A DNA stretch of 32,237 nt from UBA4582 sp047629195 (GCA_047629195.1 JBLHWY010000067.1:1-32237), one strand, 5' to 3'; positions 1 through 9,084 are shown, counted from the stretch's first letter. Translations and numbers: made by a program. The notes: generated by a model from the sequence alone, not told the origin.

Positions 1-798
1 CTCTGGGGCTTGATCAAGATCAATCCAGTCCTGCTCAGCAACCTGATAGCCCGATAGCTCTTCCAGCACTTCAACCCAGGCATAGACGCGCGGACATTCC
101 TCAAGAATGATGGCGGATGGCGTTGGGTCAAACAAAGCGAGACAGGTCAGTTGACCATAAACTGCGAAGTCACAGGAGCCCGGTCGTTCTCCCATCAGAA
201 ATGGAAAATCTGTTAGATGTGTATCCAACAAGTGAATGAAGCGCTTAAAGCTTTCTTCTATTACAGGTGTAGTCACATCGTTCGAGCCGACATAGGACAA
301 TCGTGCTATTTGTCTTTCTCTGACAAATTCACCCATTTTTTGGGCCTGATCTTCCGGCTGAGAAATTCCGCGCCAGCGCGGTAAAATATCACCGGCCTTT
401 TTAATATCCGCTTCATAGTGCCATCGATAATGAAACATTGCCTTTGTTAGCCACTCGTCGCCGTAGTCTTCCAACAGCATATTGATCAACGCTAGCGCCG
501 GATCAGTTGGAATAGCCGCACGCCCATCATATTCTTTTTCAAAGCGCTGAATCAGTGGCGTGGAATCTGTCACCGCGACTTCTTCACCAGACTCATCCTT
601 AAAAAAGAAGGTGGGCAGCAACGATACCTTTGGCTGAACACGTTGTTTAAGGTGTTTACCGCTATCTGCTTTTCCAATCCTTGTCTGGATCTCAAACTGA
701 TATGGAATCCGCCTAAAGCGCATATAGGCAAGCATCTTGCGTGTATAAGGCGAACCGGGCGCCCCCAGTAATTCCTGGACTTGACGTGCTTCAGACAT
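1..798 (-). CDS. Glutathione S-transferase family protein (3' end outside window)
   Basis: The frame is open from an ATG at 798 to the left edge, giving 266 codons without a stop, so the C-terminus is missing. The first 25 residues (LLGAPGSPYTRKMLAYMRFR) look like the first beta-alpha unit of a GST N-terminal thioredoxin-like domain. A later GST-like stretch (ERPGSCDFAVYGQL) matches the helical C-terminal domain with its conserved aspartate. GSTs of this kind conjugate or reduce electrophilic substrates with glutathione in the cytoplasm; the substrate cannot be told. GGAG lies 9 bases before the ATG. The start is only 6 bases after the stop of the upstream GST gene, so the two are almost certainly co-transcribed, together with the haloalkane dehalogenase before them. 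The protein is longer than a classical 200-residue GST. Confidence 0.8.
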   Translation of the reverse strand, partial: MSEARQVQELLGAPGSPYTRKMLAYMRFRRIPYQFEIQTRIGKADSGKHLKQRVQPKVSLLPTFFFKDESGEEVAVTDSTPLIQRFEKEYDGRAAIPTDPALALINMLLEDYGDEWLTKAMFHYRWHYEADIKKAGDILPRWRGISQPEDQAQKMGEFVRERQIARLSYVGSNDVTTPVIEESFKRFIHLLDTHLTDFPFLMGERPGSCDFAVYGQLTCLALFDPTPSAIILEECPRVYAWVEVLEELSGYQVAEQDWIDLDQAPE

Positions 799-804
799 AC
801 TCTC

Positions 805-1416
805 TTACTCCATTGTAATTGCAGTTTGGAACGCAGGACGAGCAGAGACCCGTTCCACATAAGCTTTTAAGTGAATCATGTCGTCGTTGACGCACCCCAA
901 TCTGTTGCCCATAAAACAAGCATGACCGAGCATAATATCTGCGCCAGAGAAGTCGCCAATCAAATAATCTTTAGCCGTCAAGGCTTCGTTCACAGGTTCC
1001 AACGCTTTGGTGAGCAGACGCTGAGCTTGCCCCAAAGCTTTTTCATCGCGGCGATCCGGCGGCAGCAATATTGTCTGTACCACAATGGTATTCACAGGTG
1101 GCATGACCATGCCCTCGCAGTAATGAAACCATTGCAGGTAGTCAGGAAAAGTATCTGCGTCTACTGCTGGCTTCAATCCGCCATTCTTATGCCTTTCCAA
1201 GACATAATCAACAATCGCGCCTGATTCAAAAATCTGAATATCCCCGTCCTCTAAAACAGGCACTCTGCCAAGTGGATGTCTCGCTCTATGCTCATCAGAC
1301 TTAAGGTCTTTGGGATGAAAAGCCATCTTGTTTATTTCGTAGGGTAACGCCAGTTCTTCAAGCAACCAGACGATACGACCTGCTCTGGAATTGGGTGCAA
1401 AATGTAGTTTCAACAT
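805..1416 (-). CDS. Glutathione S-transferase
   Basis: A 203-residue protein of standard GST length. The N-terminus (MLKLHFAPNSRAGRIVWLLE) is the beta1-alpha1 unit of the thioredoxin-like domain, with Ser10 or a neighbour as likely glutathione-activating residue. GRVPVLEDG supplies the cis-proline and FESGAIVDY the glutathione-binding Glu-Ser pair. The C-terminal half (LIGDFSGADIMLGHACF) carries the usual helical-domain N-cap motif. The reading frame is open further upstream, but the ATG at 1416 is preceded by GAGGAAG at good spacing and begins exactly where family members begin, so the longer form is rejected. It sits 13 bases after the haloalkane dehalogenase and 6 bases before the next GST gene, forming a three-gene minus-strand operon. 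A role in handling reactive halogenated or aldehyde products is an inference from this context. Confidence 0.92.
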   Translation of the reverse strand: MLKLHFAPNSRAGRIVWLLEELALPYEINKMAFHPKDLKSDEHRARHPLGRVPVLEDGDIQIFESGAIVDYVLERHKNGGLKPAVDADTFPDYLQWFHYCEGMVMPPVNTIVVQTILLPPDRRDEKALGQAQRLLTKALEPVNEALTAKDYLIGDFSGADIMLGHACFMGNRLGCVNDDMIHLKAYVERVSARPAFQTAITME

Positions 1417-1429
1417 AGTTCTTCCTCTG

Positions 1430-2443
1430 CTAAACAGGGTTATCTTGGATAAGTTTAATAGTGGCAGCCGCCAATTCCTCAGGCGCTTGTTCCTGCAAAA
1501 AATGCCCCGCACCTTTAATTGTGATATGAGGCTGTCCCTGCGCGCCGGGCACCGAATTCTGAAACCGAACGTCACCACCGGCAGTGACAGGATCGGAGTC
1601 AGAGAACGCCGTGAGCAGTGGCTTTTGCCATTGCTTCAATATAGCCCACGCCACTCGATTAGCAGGAATTGCGGGATTATCTGGCATGATAGGCACAAGA
1701 GATGGAAATTGTCGACCACCGGCATGATAGCTTTCATCAGGAAAAGGTGCGCCATAGGCTTTCTGTTCGGCTTCGCTAAGTACCCCTCCCGTCATGGCAG
1801 TTAAAACAGCCTGAGGTGAGAAACCTTCGGATTCACCACAGTACTTCACCCAATGTAGAAATCCCATGCCTGTAGTATCACCCATCATCGCCGTCGCCAT
1901 TTCAACGACGTTCGCAGGAACGGCAAGGGAATCGAAGTAGGCTCGCATATTTCCGCTCATTTCCTCGATCTTGTCATCGGACACACCCTCGGCATCAGGT
2001 AACCCCGTATTAGCAGGCACAAGTCGAGCAAACCTTGCCTCATTTTCTGCTGCGACCCGTAACCCAATGAGACCACCCCAGTCCTGGCAGACCAATGTAA
2101 TGTTTGTTAAATCAAGACTCTCGACCAGCCCCTTTACCCAGGCCACATGGTTGGCGTAAGTGTAGTTTTCCCGCTGCGTGGGTTTATCAGACTTACCAAA
2201 ACCAATGAGGTCAGGTGCTATCACTCGATAACCGGCGCTGACAAAAATCGGAATCATTTTGCGATAAAGATACGACCATGAAGGTTGACCGTGTATGCAC
2301 AGGATCACCTCACCCTGCCCTTCATCGATGTAATGCATGCGTAACTGTCCGCCTTCAAGGTCATCGACATTTACGTAGTTCGGCTGGAACGGATAATCGG
2401 GCAAGTCTTGAAATCGGCTATCGTCGGTTCTTACGAATTCCAT
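1430..2443 (-). CDS. Haloalkane dehalogenase, HLD-I (DhlA-like) subfamily
   Basis: A 337-residue alpha/beta hydrolase closely resembling Xanthobacter DhlA along its whole length. Visible landmarks are the oxyanion-hole region HGQPSWSYLYRKM (51-63), the nucleophile elbow VCQDWGG with nucleophile Asp121 and halide-binding Trp122, the catalytic acid in FSDSDPVT (probably Asp284, the DhlA Asp260 equivalent) and catalytic His314 in GAGHFLQE. A second halide-binding tryptophan could be Trp198 in the cap. The enzyme hydrolyses carbon-halogen bonds of haloalkanes to alcohol plus halide in the cytoplasm; the real substrate is unknown. GGAG lies 9 bases before the ATG. It is the first gene of the operon with two downstream GSTs. 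All catalytic residues are present, so it should be active, unlike the decayed HLD-II gene near 21.3-22.2 kb. Confidence 0.93.
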   Translation of the reverse strand: MEFVRTDDSRFQDLPDYPFQPNYVNVDDLEGGQLRMHYIDEGQGEVILCIHGQPSWSYLYRKMIPIFVSAGYRVIAPDLIGFGKSDKPTQRENYTYANHVAWVKGLVESLDLTNITLVCQDWGGLIGLRVAAENEARFARLVPANTGLPDAEGVSDDKIEEMSGNMRAYFDSLAVPANVVEMATAMMGDTTGMGFLHWVKYCGESEGFSPQAVLTAMTGGVLSEAEQKAYGAPFPDESYHAGGRQFPSLVPIMPDNPAIPANRVAWAILKQWQKPLLTAFSDSDPVTAGGDVRFQNSVPGAQGQPHITIKGAGHFLQEQAPEELAAATIKLIQDNPV

Positions 2444-3022
2444 ATGTTAACTCCAGAAGCTATTTTTCAGGGGCTAAGTAATTTGGCTACATAGCAGAGT
2501 AATTGAACGAAGTATGTCCTATTGCTCACTGGCCGTCACGATATTAATGCCAATCATTAATAATGCTTATGCTAGCTGATTCAAGTCGCCACCTGCACAG
2601 AATGGCAATGGGAAATTTGATGCCGTTTGCCCCTGTGATTGACAAAGCGCCAATTGAAGCTGTCACTAGCCGTTGAGACAACCCACCTTGAACTCTAGTT
2701 TCTGTAAGCTGGTAGAAAAAGAACCTGACCATCTATGGCTATTGGCCTTGTGTTACTGAACCTGGCTCTTTCAGCTCCGTTCAAAACGATCATCGCGATC
2801 ACAGGGGCACACAACAATGCGCTTACGCGCTCGGGAATGTAGGAAGTTAGATAATAGACACGTGCGAATAGGATAGATCATGGCTGTCTTGTAATTTTTG
2901 TTGTGATTTTCTTGTTTTGGGTCCAAATGGTTTACTCATCATCATGCTCAGATGAAGAATTGGTTAGTGTAATATCAGGGGATACACGCAAACCTGCTGA
3001 ATCGATTCTGGGCAGAAACTAG
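2444..3022. other. Intergenic region without convincing gene
   Basis: This stretch separates the start of the dehalogenase operon from the end of the exported coiled-coil protein gene; both lie on the minus strand. It must hold the promoter of the dehalogenase operon near its left end, but no clear -35/-10 pair or operator was picked out. A short minus-strand open frame (2544-2732) has no recognisable similarity or ribosome site. The only notable structure is the short repeat at 2861-2910. Confidence 0.5.
2861..2910 (+). repeat. Copy 1 of a dispersed ~40-50 bp repeat
   Basis: The sequence starting CGTGCGAATAGGATAGATCA and continuing TGGCTGTCTTGTAATTTTTG matches the block starting at 9466 (CGTGCGAAATGGATGGATCG then TGGCTGTTTTGTATTTTG) at roughly 31 of the first 37 positions, and more weakly the block at 9520. 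The copies lie on the same strand about 6.6 kb apart, on the two sides of the coiled-coil protein/regulator module. Whether this is a mobile-element end, a recombination footprint or a dispersed intergenic repeat is not clear. Confidence 0.5.
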
Positions 3023-5950
3023 CTAACCCTTTTGACTGCGAAACACGAGAGCAACTAATCCCATTAAGAACATAATTACCGTCGGAGGTGCGGGTACAGT
3101 CGTGTTTTCGATACGGCGAATGTTGTCGAGGTATACCTGGCTGCCCGTGACATCGAGATATTCAAATTCCAATGTTAAGTTGGAGCGACCTAACAAAGCC
3201 ATATCGTCGATGTAGATACTGGCGGTGAGAAAATCCGCGGATGAAATCGCTTGAATGGCATCCAGATAAACGTCGTCTAGGAAGATGCTTAACCAACCAC
3301 CATTCTGATCCTCGAAGCGATAATCAAACAGCAGATGAAAGGGTTGGTTGTCGGTGTCTATCGTCGTAAAAAGACTAACCGGTGAGGCCGTTGTCAGCTG
3401 GACTACACCATCCTGAACGACAACGTTTCCAAATGTGTTCCAGTCATCCGTTAGAATGTCGAAGGTTGCACCCGGCAAGGTCGTGGTCGTTGCAACGTTG
3501 ATACTAACAGACTCACCCACGCTCTCTTCAAAACCGCCCAATTGCCATGAATTTGAATAGGGTGAGATTTCAATAAATTCTTCGAGTGCATATTCTTCAG
3601 GTACAAGGTCCAGGCCATCGATGGTGCCAGCGAGAGGATATTTGTCTTCACAGTTGTGTGGGGTGGTAGGGGGAAGCGGACTTCCCCCCGGGCTGCCGCC
3701 ATGGGCGCCACCCTGTTGGCGGGGGATGGGGATACAGCTAGCGGCGGGTAGGCTAAATGCCTCTATCAAGTCTTGCTCGGTATATTTGTTAACGCTGTTT
3801 GCCAACTCTGGGGGAGGGGTGACCCCGGCGACAAACGCCATAGCTGCTAGTTCCGCGGTTGGCTCTATACGGATGCCCATAGTGTTGGTAAACGTACTCT
3901 TTTTCAGTTTGATGGTGGGCGTGAACACAAAATTTTCGGCGTCTTCCGGCAGCATGATCTCAACATCAGTACCAAGATCAAAGACGATAGGTGTGCCGGT
4001 GCCTATATCTAACGACACTTCAAACTTTGGTTCAAAATTCAAGGATTGAGTAACATACCCGCGTGCGCCGACATTGAGGTCAAGTACCGCGTATTCAGCG
4101 CGCAAGTAATCGGTTAACTCAATTTCATCCGAGAGCCCCGGCAGTCGAAAAATAATCAATGCACCGGTACCCCCAGTAGCAGCGGTCAGGCCTGTTTTTG
4201 CGGCTAGCGTCAAGAGCTCGTCAATACCCAAAAGCATTTCAACAAACTGATCTTCTCCACTAGCTTTCAGCACCCCAGTAGCTGATGCCACATCACTGAT
4301 AGTTTCAACCACGGGGATGGACCAATCTGCTTGAATGCTGTCGGTGACGGCATCGGCGATTTTATTAATCGAAATATCAAGTTTTTTAGCTTTATTGTTC
4401 TTTTTCAGAGCGGTTTTTGCTGTCTCCAGCTTGTCATCGCGCTTGCTCTTGGCATCATCCTTCTTTGTATCAGCAACGGTTTTCCGCTGCTTGGCATCGT
4501 CGACACGGGTTGTAGCCTGTTCCTTTTTAGTCTTGCTTTGTTGCTTGCTCGTGTTTGTTGCAGCCCTTCTGCTATCAAGACCTTCGTTCTCTTTTGCCAA
4601 CCGCGCTTTTTCTGTATCAAGCTTCTGACCTTCATTTTTTACATAGTCGTCAAAGGAAAGATCGTCATCAATGTTCTCCTGTTTTTTATTGTTCTCAGCA
4701 ATTTGTATTTCATAGCCCGGCGCTTTGTCCTCTTCCAGTTTTTTGTTCTCGGCAGCCAGATCACTTTTCTCCTGTTCCTGGGCCTGACGTTGATCCCCGC
4801 TGAGTTCTTGTTCCGCCAGTATTACGCGTTCAGCCTCTATTGTTTCAGTTTTTGCGTTGTTTGCTGAAATTTGATTGTCGTAGGAGGTGATGACACCTTC
4901 TGCTTTTTCGATAGCGACATCATTTTTGGCGATATCTTTTTCTGCCTGGGTTTGCTCCTTTTCAATCTGTTTGCTTTCCGCTTCAGCCTCAATCAGTTCC
5001 TTGTTAGCCGCCGCGAGTTCCTGTTGGGCCTTTTTTGATTCGGCCTCAGCGCCTTCAGCATCGACCTTCTGTTCTGCATAGAATTGTGCTTCTTGAATGC
5101 CGGCGGAGACCAGCATTTCATCAACGGCGTCCAGTGGAGTTGATAAAAACTCAAGACCATCGCCGCTTTCTGTGGCATCCAAACCGAGAACAGCAAAGCG
5201 GGCATCAACATCGATTCCATGGAATAAGTTTACGTCTGCTGCTTCGTCGCTGCCTAAATAGACATCAGCGCTGGCGTCAATTTTCATGTTAGCGTCAAGG
5301 ACCAGGTTTGAATAACCATTCGGTGAAATCGAACTGATATTTGCATCACTACCGACCGTGTATGAAGAACTCAAGGTAAAGCTCTGGCCGGCGATGATTG
5401 CTTCATCTGAATAGGAAAAACTGGCGAACACTGGCAGATTAACATCGACGGACCCGCCCGATATGCTGGTTTCGATGTCAACACCAAACCGACCCATCGA
5501 GGCTGTTTTGACCGTTGCGCCGTATTGACCGAGTTGTTCTGCGGGAATCGTAATTTTCTTTACTGGCGCCGGACCTGGTGAAGAAATGGTGTTAGGAAAT
5601 TTGTCATGTAAAGTTTTTTTTGCTTTCCATGCTGTCCATTTCGGATTCAGGATTTCCCTCTCAGGGGAGCTAAAAGATTCGATCAAACTGTTTTTTGTCG
5701 TGTATTGATCATGACGTCTGCCCCAGCCAATGTCGTCGACGATGGGAATGTTGAAATCAAGCGCTAAGTTTGCGTCTTCCCACATGCTTTGCCCCTCGCT
5801 TGAAAACACCGCATTCATCTCAAGGACACCTGCATTGGCTTGCGTGTTCGCGAGCAAACCAATCACGATGAAGATGCCGAGCATAGAGCCCTGAGCCTGC
5901 AAGGAATATTTGGGTCTAGCGAAACGCTTGTTGTGTTTATTGAAAATCAT
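3023..5950 (-). CDS. Exported coiled-coil protein with PEP-CTERM-like anchor
   Basis: A 975-residue protein of unrecognised specific family. Order of parts: N-terminal signal peptide with a hydrophobic run near residues 22-38 and a probable cleavage after ANA; a beta-rich region to about 280 (DVNLPVFASFSYSDEAII and following); a very long, highly charged coiled coil at about 285-525 rich in Lys, Glu, Ala and Gln; a second beta-rich region to about 730; a Gly/Ser/Pro linker (GGAHGGSPGGSPLPP); a jelly-roll-like domain ending SQVYLDNIRRIE; then VPAPP, a hydrophobic segment and a basic tail (RSQKG). The tail looks like a PEP-CTERM sorting signal with Ala in place of Glu, so processing by an exosortase and surface or matrix display are inferred. 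The ATG at 5950 is preferred to the TTG two codons earlier. It follows the large regulator gene on the same strand. Confidence 0.75.
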   Translation of the reverse strand: MIFNKHNKRFARPKYSLQAQGSMLGIFIVIGLLANTQANAGVLEMNAVFSSEGQSMWEDANLALDFNIPIVDDIGWGRRHDQYTTKNSLIESFSSPEREILNPKWTAWKAKKTLHDKFPNTISSPGPAPVKKITIPAEQLGQYGATVKTASMGRFGVDIETSISGGSVDVNLPVFASFSYSDEAIIAGQSFTLSSSYTVGSDANISSISPNGYSNLVLDANMKIDASADVYLGSDEAADVNLFHGIDVDARFAVLGLDATESGDGLEFLSTPLDAVDEMLVSAGIQEAQFYAEQKVDAEGAEAESKKAQQELAAANKELIEAEAESKQIEKEQTQAEKDIAKNDVAIEKAEGVITSYDNQISANNAKTETIEAERVILAEQELSGDQRQAQEQEKSDLAAENKKLEEDKAPGYEIQIAENNKKQENIDDDLSFDDYVKNEGQKLDTEKARLAKENEGLDSRRAATNTSKQQSKTKKEQATTRVDDAKQRKTVADTKKDDAKSKRDDKLETAKTALKKNNKAKKLDISINKIADAVTDSIQADWSIPVVETISDVASATGVLKASGEDQFVEMLLGIDELLTLAAKTGLTAATGGTGALIIFRLPGLSDEIELTDYLRAEYAVLDLNVGARGYVTQSLNFEPKFEVSLDIGTGTPIVFDLGTDVEIMLPEDAENFVFTPTIKLKKSTFTNTMGIRIEPTAELAAMAFVAGVTPPPELANSVNKYTEQDLIEAFSLPAASCIPIPRQQGGAHGGSPGGSPLPPTTPHNCEDKYPLAGTIDGLDLVPEEYALEEFIEISPYSNSWQLGGFEESVGESVSINVATTTTLPGATFDILTDDWNTFGNVVVQDGVVQLTTASPVSLFTTIDTDNQPFHLLFDYRFEDQNGGWLSIFLDDVYLDAIQAISSADFLTASIYIDDMALLGRSNLTLEFEYLDVTGSQVYLDNIRRIENTTVPAPPTVIMFLMGLVALVFRSQKG

Positions 5951-5964
5951 GATCAAACACCAGT

Positions 5965-5986
5965 AAATGATATTTAAATGATATTA
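5965..5986 (-). promoter_or_regulatory. Candidate operator: tandem 11-bp direct repeat
   Basis: AAATGATATTT is followed directly by AAATGATATTA, then ATGA, giving two near-identical 11-bp units 15 to 36 bases upstream of the ATG of the exported coiled-coil protein. OmpR/PhoB-type winged-helix domains typically bind tandem 11-bp direct repeats, and the neighbouring regulator carries such a domain. The link is an inference; the region is AT-rich, and the site lies unusually close to the start codon for an activator. Confidence 0.35.
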
Positions 5987-6041
5987 ATGAGGGAGCGCAA
6001 TAGTGTCGAAGCAAAAACCTCCTTTTTCCCTCCTTTTTGAA

Positions 6042-8966
6042 TCAGGAGTTCACTTGGGTAGTCACTTCTTCTTGTGTCGAATGTTGAGTGCTCAGTCGTT
6101 TTACATGAGCCCTTGCGCCCATTGCGCTCCAGCAGTTTTTTGCGAGGGCTAACTCTGCCTTGTAGGCGGTTCTATTGCTCGTACGATGGGCAAACAAAGC
6201 CTTGAGTTCGTGCAGAAACGCCTGACAACAGAGCAAGCCGCTTGTTTCAATTGCGGTTTCAAGTCGTTGCAAAAATTTCAGAAAATCCTCTCCCGGCCCT
6301 TCGGGAAGTTTTAAACGAGCGCGGCAAAGGCTTACCAGCGCTTCCGGGTCGTTTGCAGTGGTTTTGTCTGAGAGTAAATTTTCAAGATCTGCCCGAATGT
6401 CATCGCTCTGTCCTAAATTAACCTCTGCTTCCAGTATCATTGCGCGGGTCAGGGTGTCGCATTCTGGGCTCGCCTCGGAATCGTTGTTTGCCATGGCGGC
6501 GAGAGATGCCCAATCCCCTGTGAGGTGAAATGACAGGGCATCTAATCTGTAGGCTGTCTGCAGGTAACTTGGCGCATCTCCGCGCAGCGCTGTTAGATCC
6601 CACCCTATACATTGAGCCAATTTCTCGGTTTCACCCAAGTAGTAGTAGCAAGTTGCCCCGGCAATCACACACTCGTATGCCATTTGAGCAGCCCCCATAA
6701 GTGTCTCAGAAATCCTCTTAAGATTAATGTCTTCCGGTAGAACTGCTTGCTTGTTTTTGTTCAACAATGTTGTGGCATGTTGAAGATGTTGTATTCCGCT
6801 AACAGGGTCACCTAGTTGAGCGGATGATCTGGCCAGGAAAATCAGGATTCGTGGATATGGATACCAACTTTCCTGGCCTAGTATGCTAACAAGAAAATTG
6901 GTTGGCGGGTGTTTGATTGATTGTTGTGCAAGTGCGTGAGCTTCGGCCACTCGCCCTGCTTCATCGAGCCGTGGTATTAAAGTCATTAGTGCGTGCAGTT
7001 TCACCGCTTCGTCGGCGTGGTTTTCAACCATATAACAGGCGTCGCGCGCGACTTGTATCGCTCGTTCTCGTTCTCTGAAATAGACCAGACCGTCTGAGAA
7101 ACACGTATAGAGGAGTGTTAGCAGCAGATTATCATCCCCAAGCAAGCTTGTCGTTGTTGTTGCGTGATCAAACAGGGCCTCAACTTCCGAGAGTGGCAGC
7201 TCTGAAGGACCAGAACGATGAAGTGCATTGACCGTGGTGCGCAGCGTCCATGCAGCGACCTTAACCGAGTCTTCCCGAATGACCGCTGATTCTGAACTCA
7301 GACTGCTAAGCGCTCGAAGGCAGACCGCTACAGCTTCTTTGTCATCTTTACTCACTAGGGTTAGAAAAGCTTTTTGTGTCCACCGTGCACTGTCGATAGG
7401 CCTATCCGCTGCCTGGTAGTGGCGCGCGGCCTGCATTAACAAGTCACTACGGGGTGTGGTTTGGGAAATACTCGCGATCGAATCGGCTATCGTTGCATGG
7501 ATTTGCTGGCGTCTTGACACAGGGGTTTCGGAATAGATCACCTCCTGGATAAGGAGATGCGAAAAGCGATATTGACCGTGAGGTAGAATGTCTACTAGTC
7601 CCACTCTGGCACACTCGTTCATCGCGGTATCGAGTTTGGCGATATCGATTTCTGAAACCATAGAAAGGAGGTTTGCCGAGAACTGACGGCCAAAGCAAGA
7701 GGCTGTAATGAGTAGGAGGTTAGCCAGTTCAGGCAAAGCCACCATTTGACCTGCGATCATTTCGCGAAGATCTTTCGGTAACTCCGATTTTGAAGATACA
7801 CCATCGTTTAGCGAACTCACCTGCGATCTGACGAGCATAGTGGTATATAGGGGGTTTCCGTCTGTTCTTTCGATTATCTGATCAGTGATATCCGTCGACA
7901 GCAAGTTAAAGATATTTGCCTGCTTGAGTTCGTCGAGTTCGAGATTTTGCAATTCGATACGATCAAATGCATTCGGTTGTGACAGTTCGGCGAGTACCTT
8001 TGAAATGGGCGCGCTTTGCTCGATAAGGTGGTCACGAAAGGCACATATAATAAGCAAGCTGTCGTTTTGATTTGCGCGCACGACCGAGGCTAGCACTGCA
8101 AGCGAGCCTTCATCTGCGATGTGGAGGTCATCGATCATGATGAGGAGGGGGGTTTGCGCGGCGACTCTGGAAAGTAATCGACTGATTGCATCTCCTAGTT
8201 TGATTCTAAAATCCTGTTGTGAAAGCTGGGTTGAGCTTGGAGGTACGGGTTGATCGGCATATATGTCAGGCACAATCCGATGCAGTAGGATGATTTCGGT
8301 TTCGAATTCTGCAATTTTTTCTCTGCCATACTCATTCGCGATCGATCTGAGTATACGTGTCCATGGCCAGAACGGTACTGTGGTGCCAGATTCGTCGCAC
8401 CATCCCGCATGCACTGCCCAGCCTTCAGTTTTTGCTCGTTGAGCAAGCTCCTCGGTGGTTCGTGTTTTACCGATACCAGGGGGGCCGGTGAGAAAGACAT
8501 AGCTTGCCTCACCGGTTTCCCTGACTGCTCTAAGCTTTGCTTCTAATCTGGCCAAAGTGCTCACTCTACCTACAAAAGGGATACCGTTTGCCAGGTTGTG
8601 TGCTTCTCCTTGTGCCGGATTTGTGACTTCCCTTACGCTAGCGACAACCCTGTAGCCACGTTTGGGGACGGTGGCAATATAACGGGGCTTACGAGCGTTA
8701 TCACCGAGTGCAGTTCTGATCTGATTGATGCGGCGATGGATTGTGGTCTCATCTACCACGATTTTACCCCAAACCCTATTCCGTAAAACCTGTGAGGGAA
8801 CAATATCCGGCGCATTGGACAATAGTTCGACAAGTACATTCATCGTCATCGGCTGGAGATGAGATCGTATCCCTTCTTTTTCTATCTGACTTGTTGCAGG
8901 CAAAATCAGCCAGTCACCCAGTAGATAGCAATGTTGATCAATGATGCCTGGAACGATACTTTTCAT
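6042..8966 (-). CDS. Winged-helix / AAA ATPase / TPR transcriptional regulator
   Basis: A 974-residue cytoplasmic regulator. Residues about 15-110 form an OmpR/CadC-type winged helix (Trans_reg_C), ending VDETTIHRRINQIRTALGD and YIATVPKRGYRVVA, the typical recognition helix and wing. After a short linker, FVGR (131-134) opens a STAND/AAA-type ATPase with Walker A GPPGIGKT (161-168) and Walker B LLIMIDD (274-280). The remaining ~550 residues are helical and repeat-like, consistent with TPR sensor units. No receiver domain and no membrane segment is seen, so it is a one-component regulator that probably senses a ligand or partner through the helical repeats and switches by ATP binding. GGA lies 7 bases before the ATG. 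It is directly upstream of, and co-directional with, the exported coiled-coil gene, its most likely target. Confidence 0.85.
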   Translation of the reverse strand: MKSIVPGIIDQHCYLLGDWLILPATSQIEKEGIRSHLQPMTMNVLVELLSNAPDIVPSQVLRNRVWGKIVVDETTIHRRINQIRTALGDNARKPRYIATVPKRGYRVVASVREVTNPAQGEAHNLANGIPFVGRVSTLARLEAKLRAVRETGEASYVFLTGPPGIGKTRTTEELAQRAKTEGWAVHAGWCDESGTTVPFWPWTRILRSIANEYGREKIAEFETEIILLHRIVPDIYADQPVPPSSTQLSQQDFRIKLGDAISRLLSRVAAQTPLLIMIDDLHIADEGSLAVLASVVRANQNDSLLIICAFRDHLIEQSAPISKVLAELSQPNAFDRIELQNLELDELKQANIFNLLSTDITDQIIERTDGNPLYTTMLVRSQVSSLNDGVSSKSELPKDLREMIAGQMVALPELANLLLITASCFGRQFSANLLSMVSEIDIAKLDTAMNECARVGLVDILPHGQYRFSHLLIQEVIYSETPVSRRQQIHATIADSIASISQTTPRSDLLMQAARHYQAADRPIDSARWTQKAFLTLVSKDDKEAVAVCLRALSSLSSESAVIREDSVKVAAWTLRTTVNALHRSGPSELPLSEVEALFDHATTTTSLLGDDNLLLTLLYTCFSDGLVYFRERERAIQVARDACYMVENHADEAVKLHALMTLIPRLDEAGRVAEAHALAQQSIKHPPTNFLVSILGQESWYPYPRILIFLARSSAQLGDPVSGIQHLQHATTLLNKNKQAVLPEDINLKRISETLMGAAQMAYECVIAGATCYYYLGETEKLAQCIGWDLTALRGDAPSYLQTAYRLDALSFHLTGDWASLAAMANNDSEASPECDTLTRAMILEAEVNLGQSDDIRADLENLLSDKTTANDPEALVSLCRARLKLPEGPGEDFLKFLQRLETAIETSGLLCCQAFLHELKALFAHRTSNRTAYKAELALAKNCWSAMGARAHVKRLSTQHSTQEEVTTQVNS

Positions 8967-9084
8967 AGGATATTCCGATGAAGAACCAAAGCCCTTTTAT
9001 TGTTATTGAGAGCTTTTACAAAATCCGTATAAGAGCATAGGAAAATAGTAGACGAACTGTAAAGCGAATTTGAGTCTGTGGCAT

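Noticed and set aside
1417..1578. Longer start of the second GST
   Set aside because: The extension overlaps the dehalogenase gene end and lacks GST similarity; the ATG at 1416 has a clear ribosome site.
3669..3688. Perfect 8-bp hairpin GGGGGAAG-CGGA-CTTCCCCC
   Set aside because: It lies in the Gly/Ser/Pro linker codons of the exported protein gene and is most simply explained by that composition.
4331..4867. Long plus-strand open frames opposite the coiled-coil region
   Set aside because: They are antisense shadows of the Lys/Glu/Ala-rich coiled-coil codons; composition (Leu/Phe/Cys-rich) and lack of a ribosome site show they are not genes.
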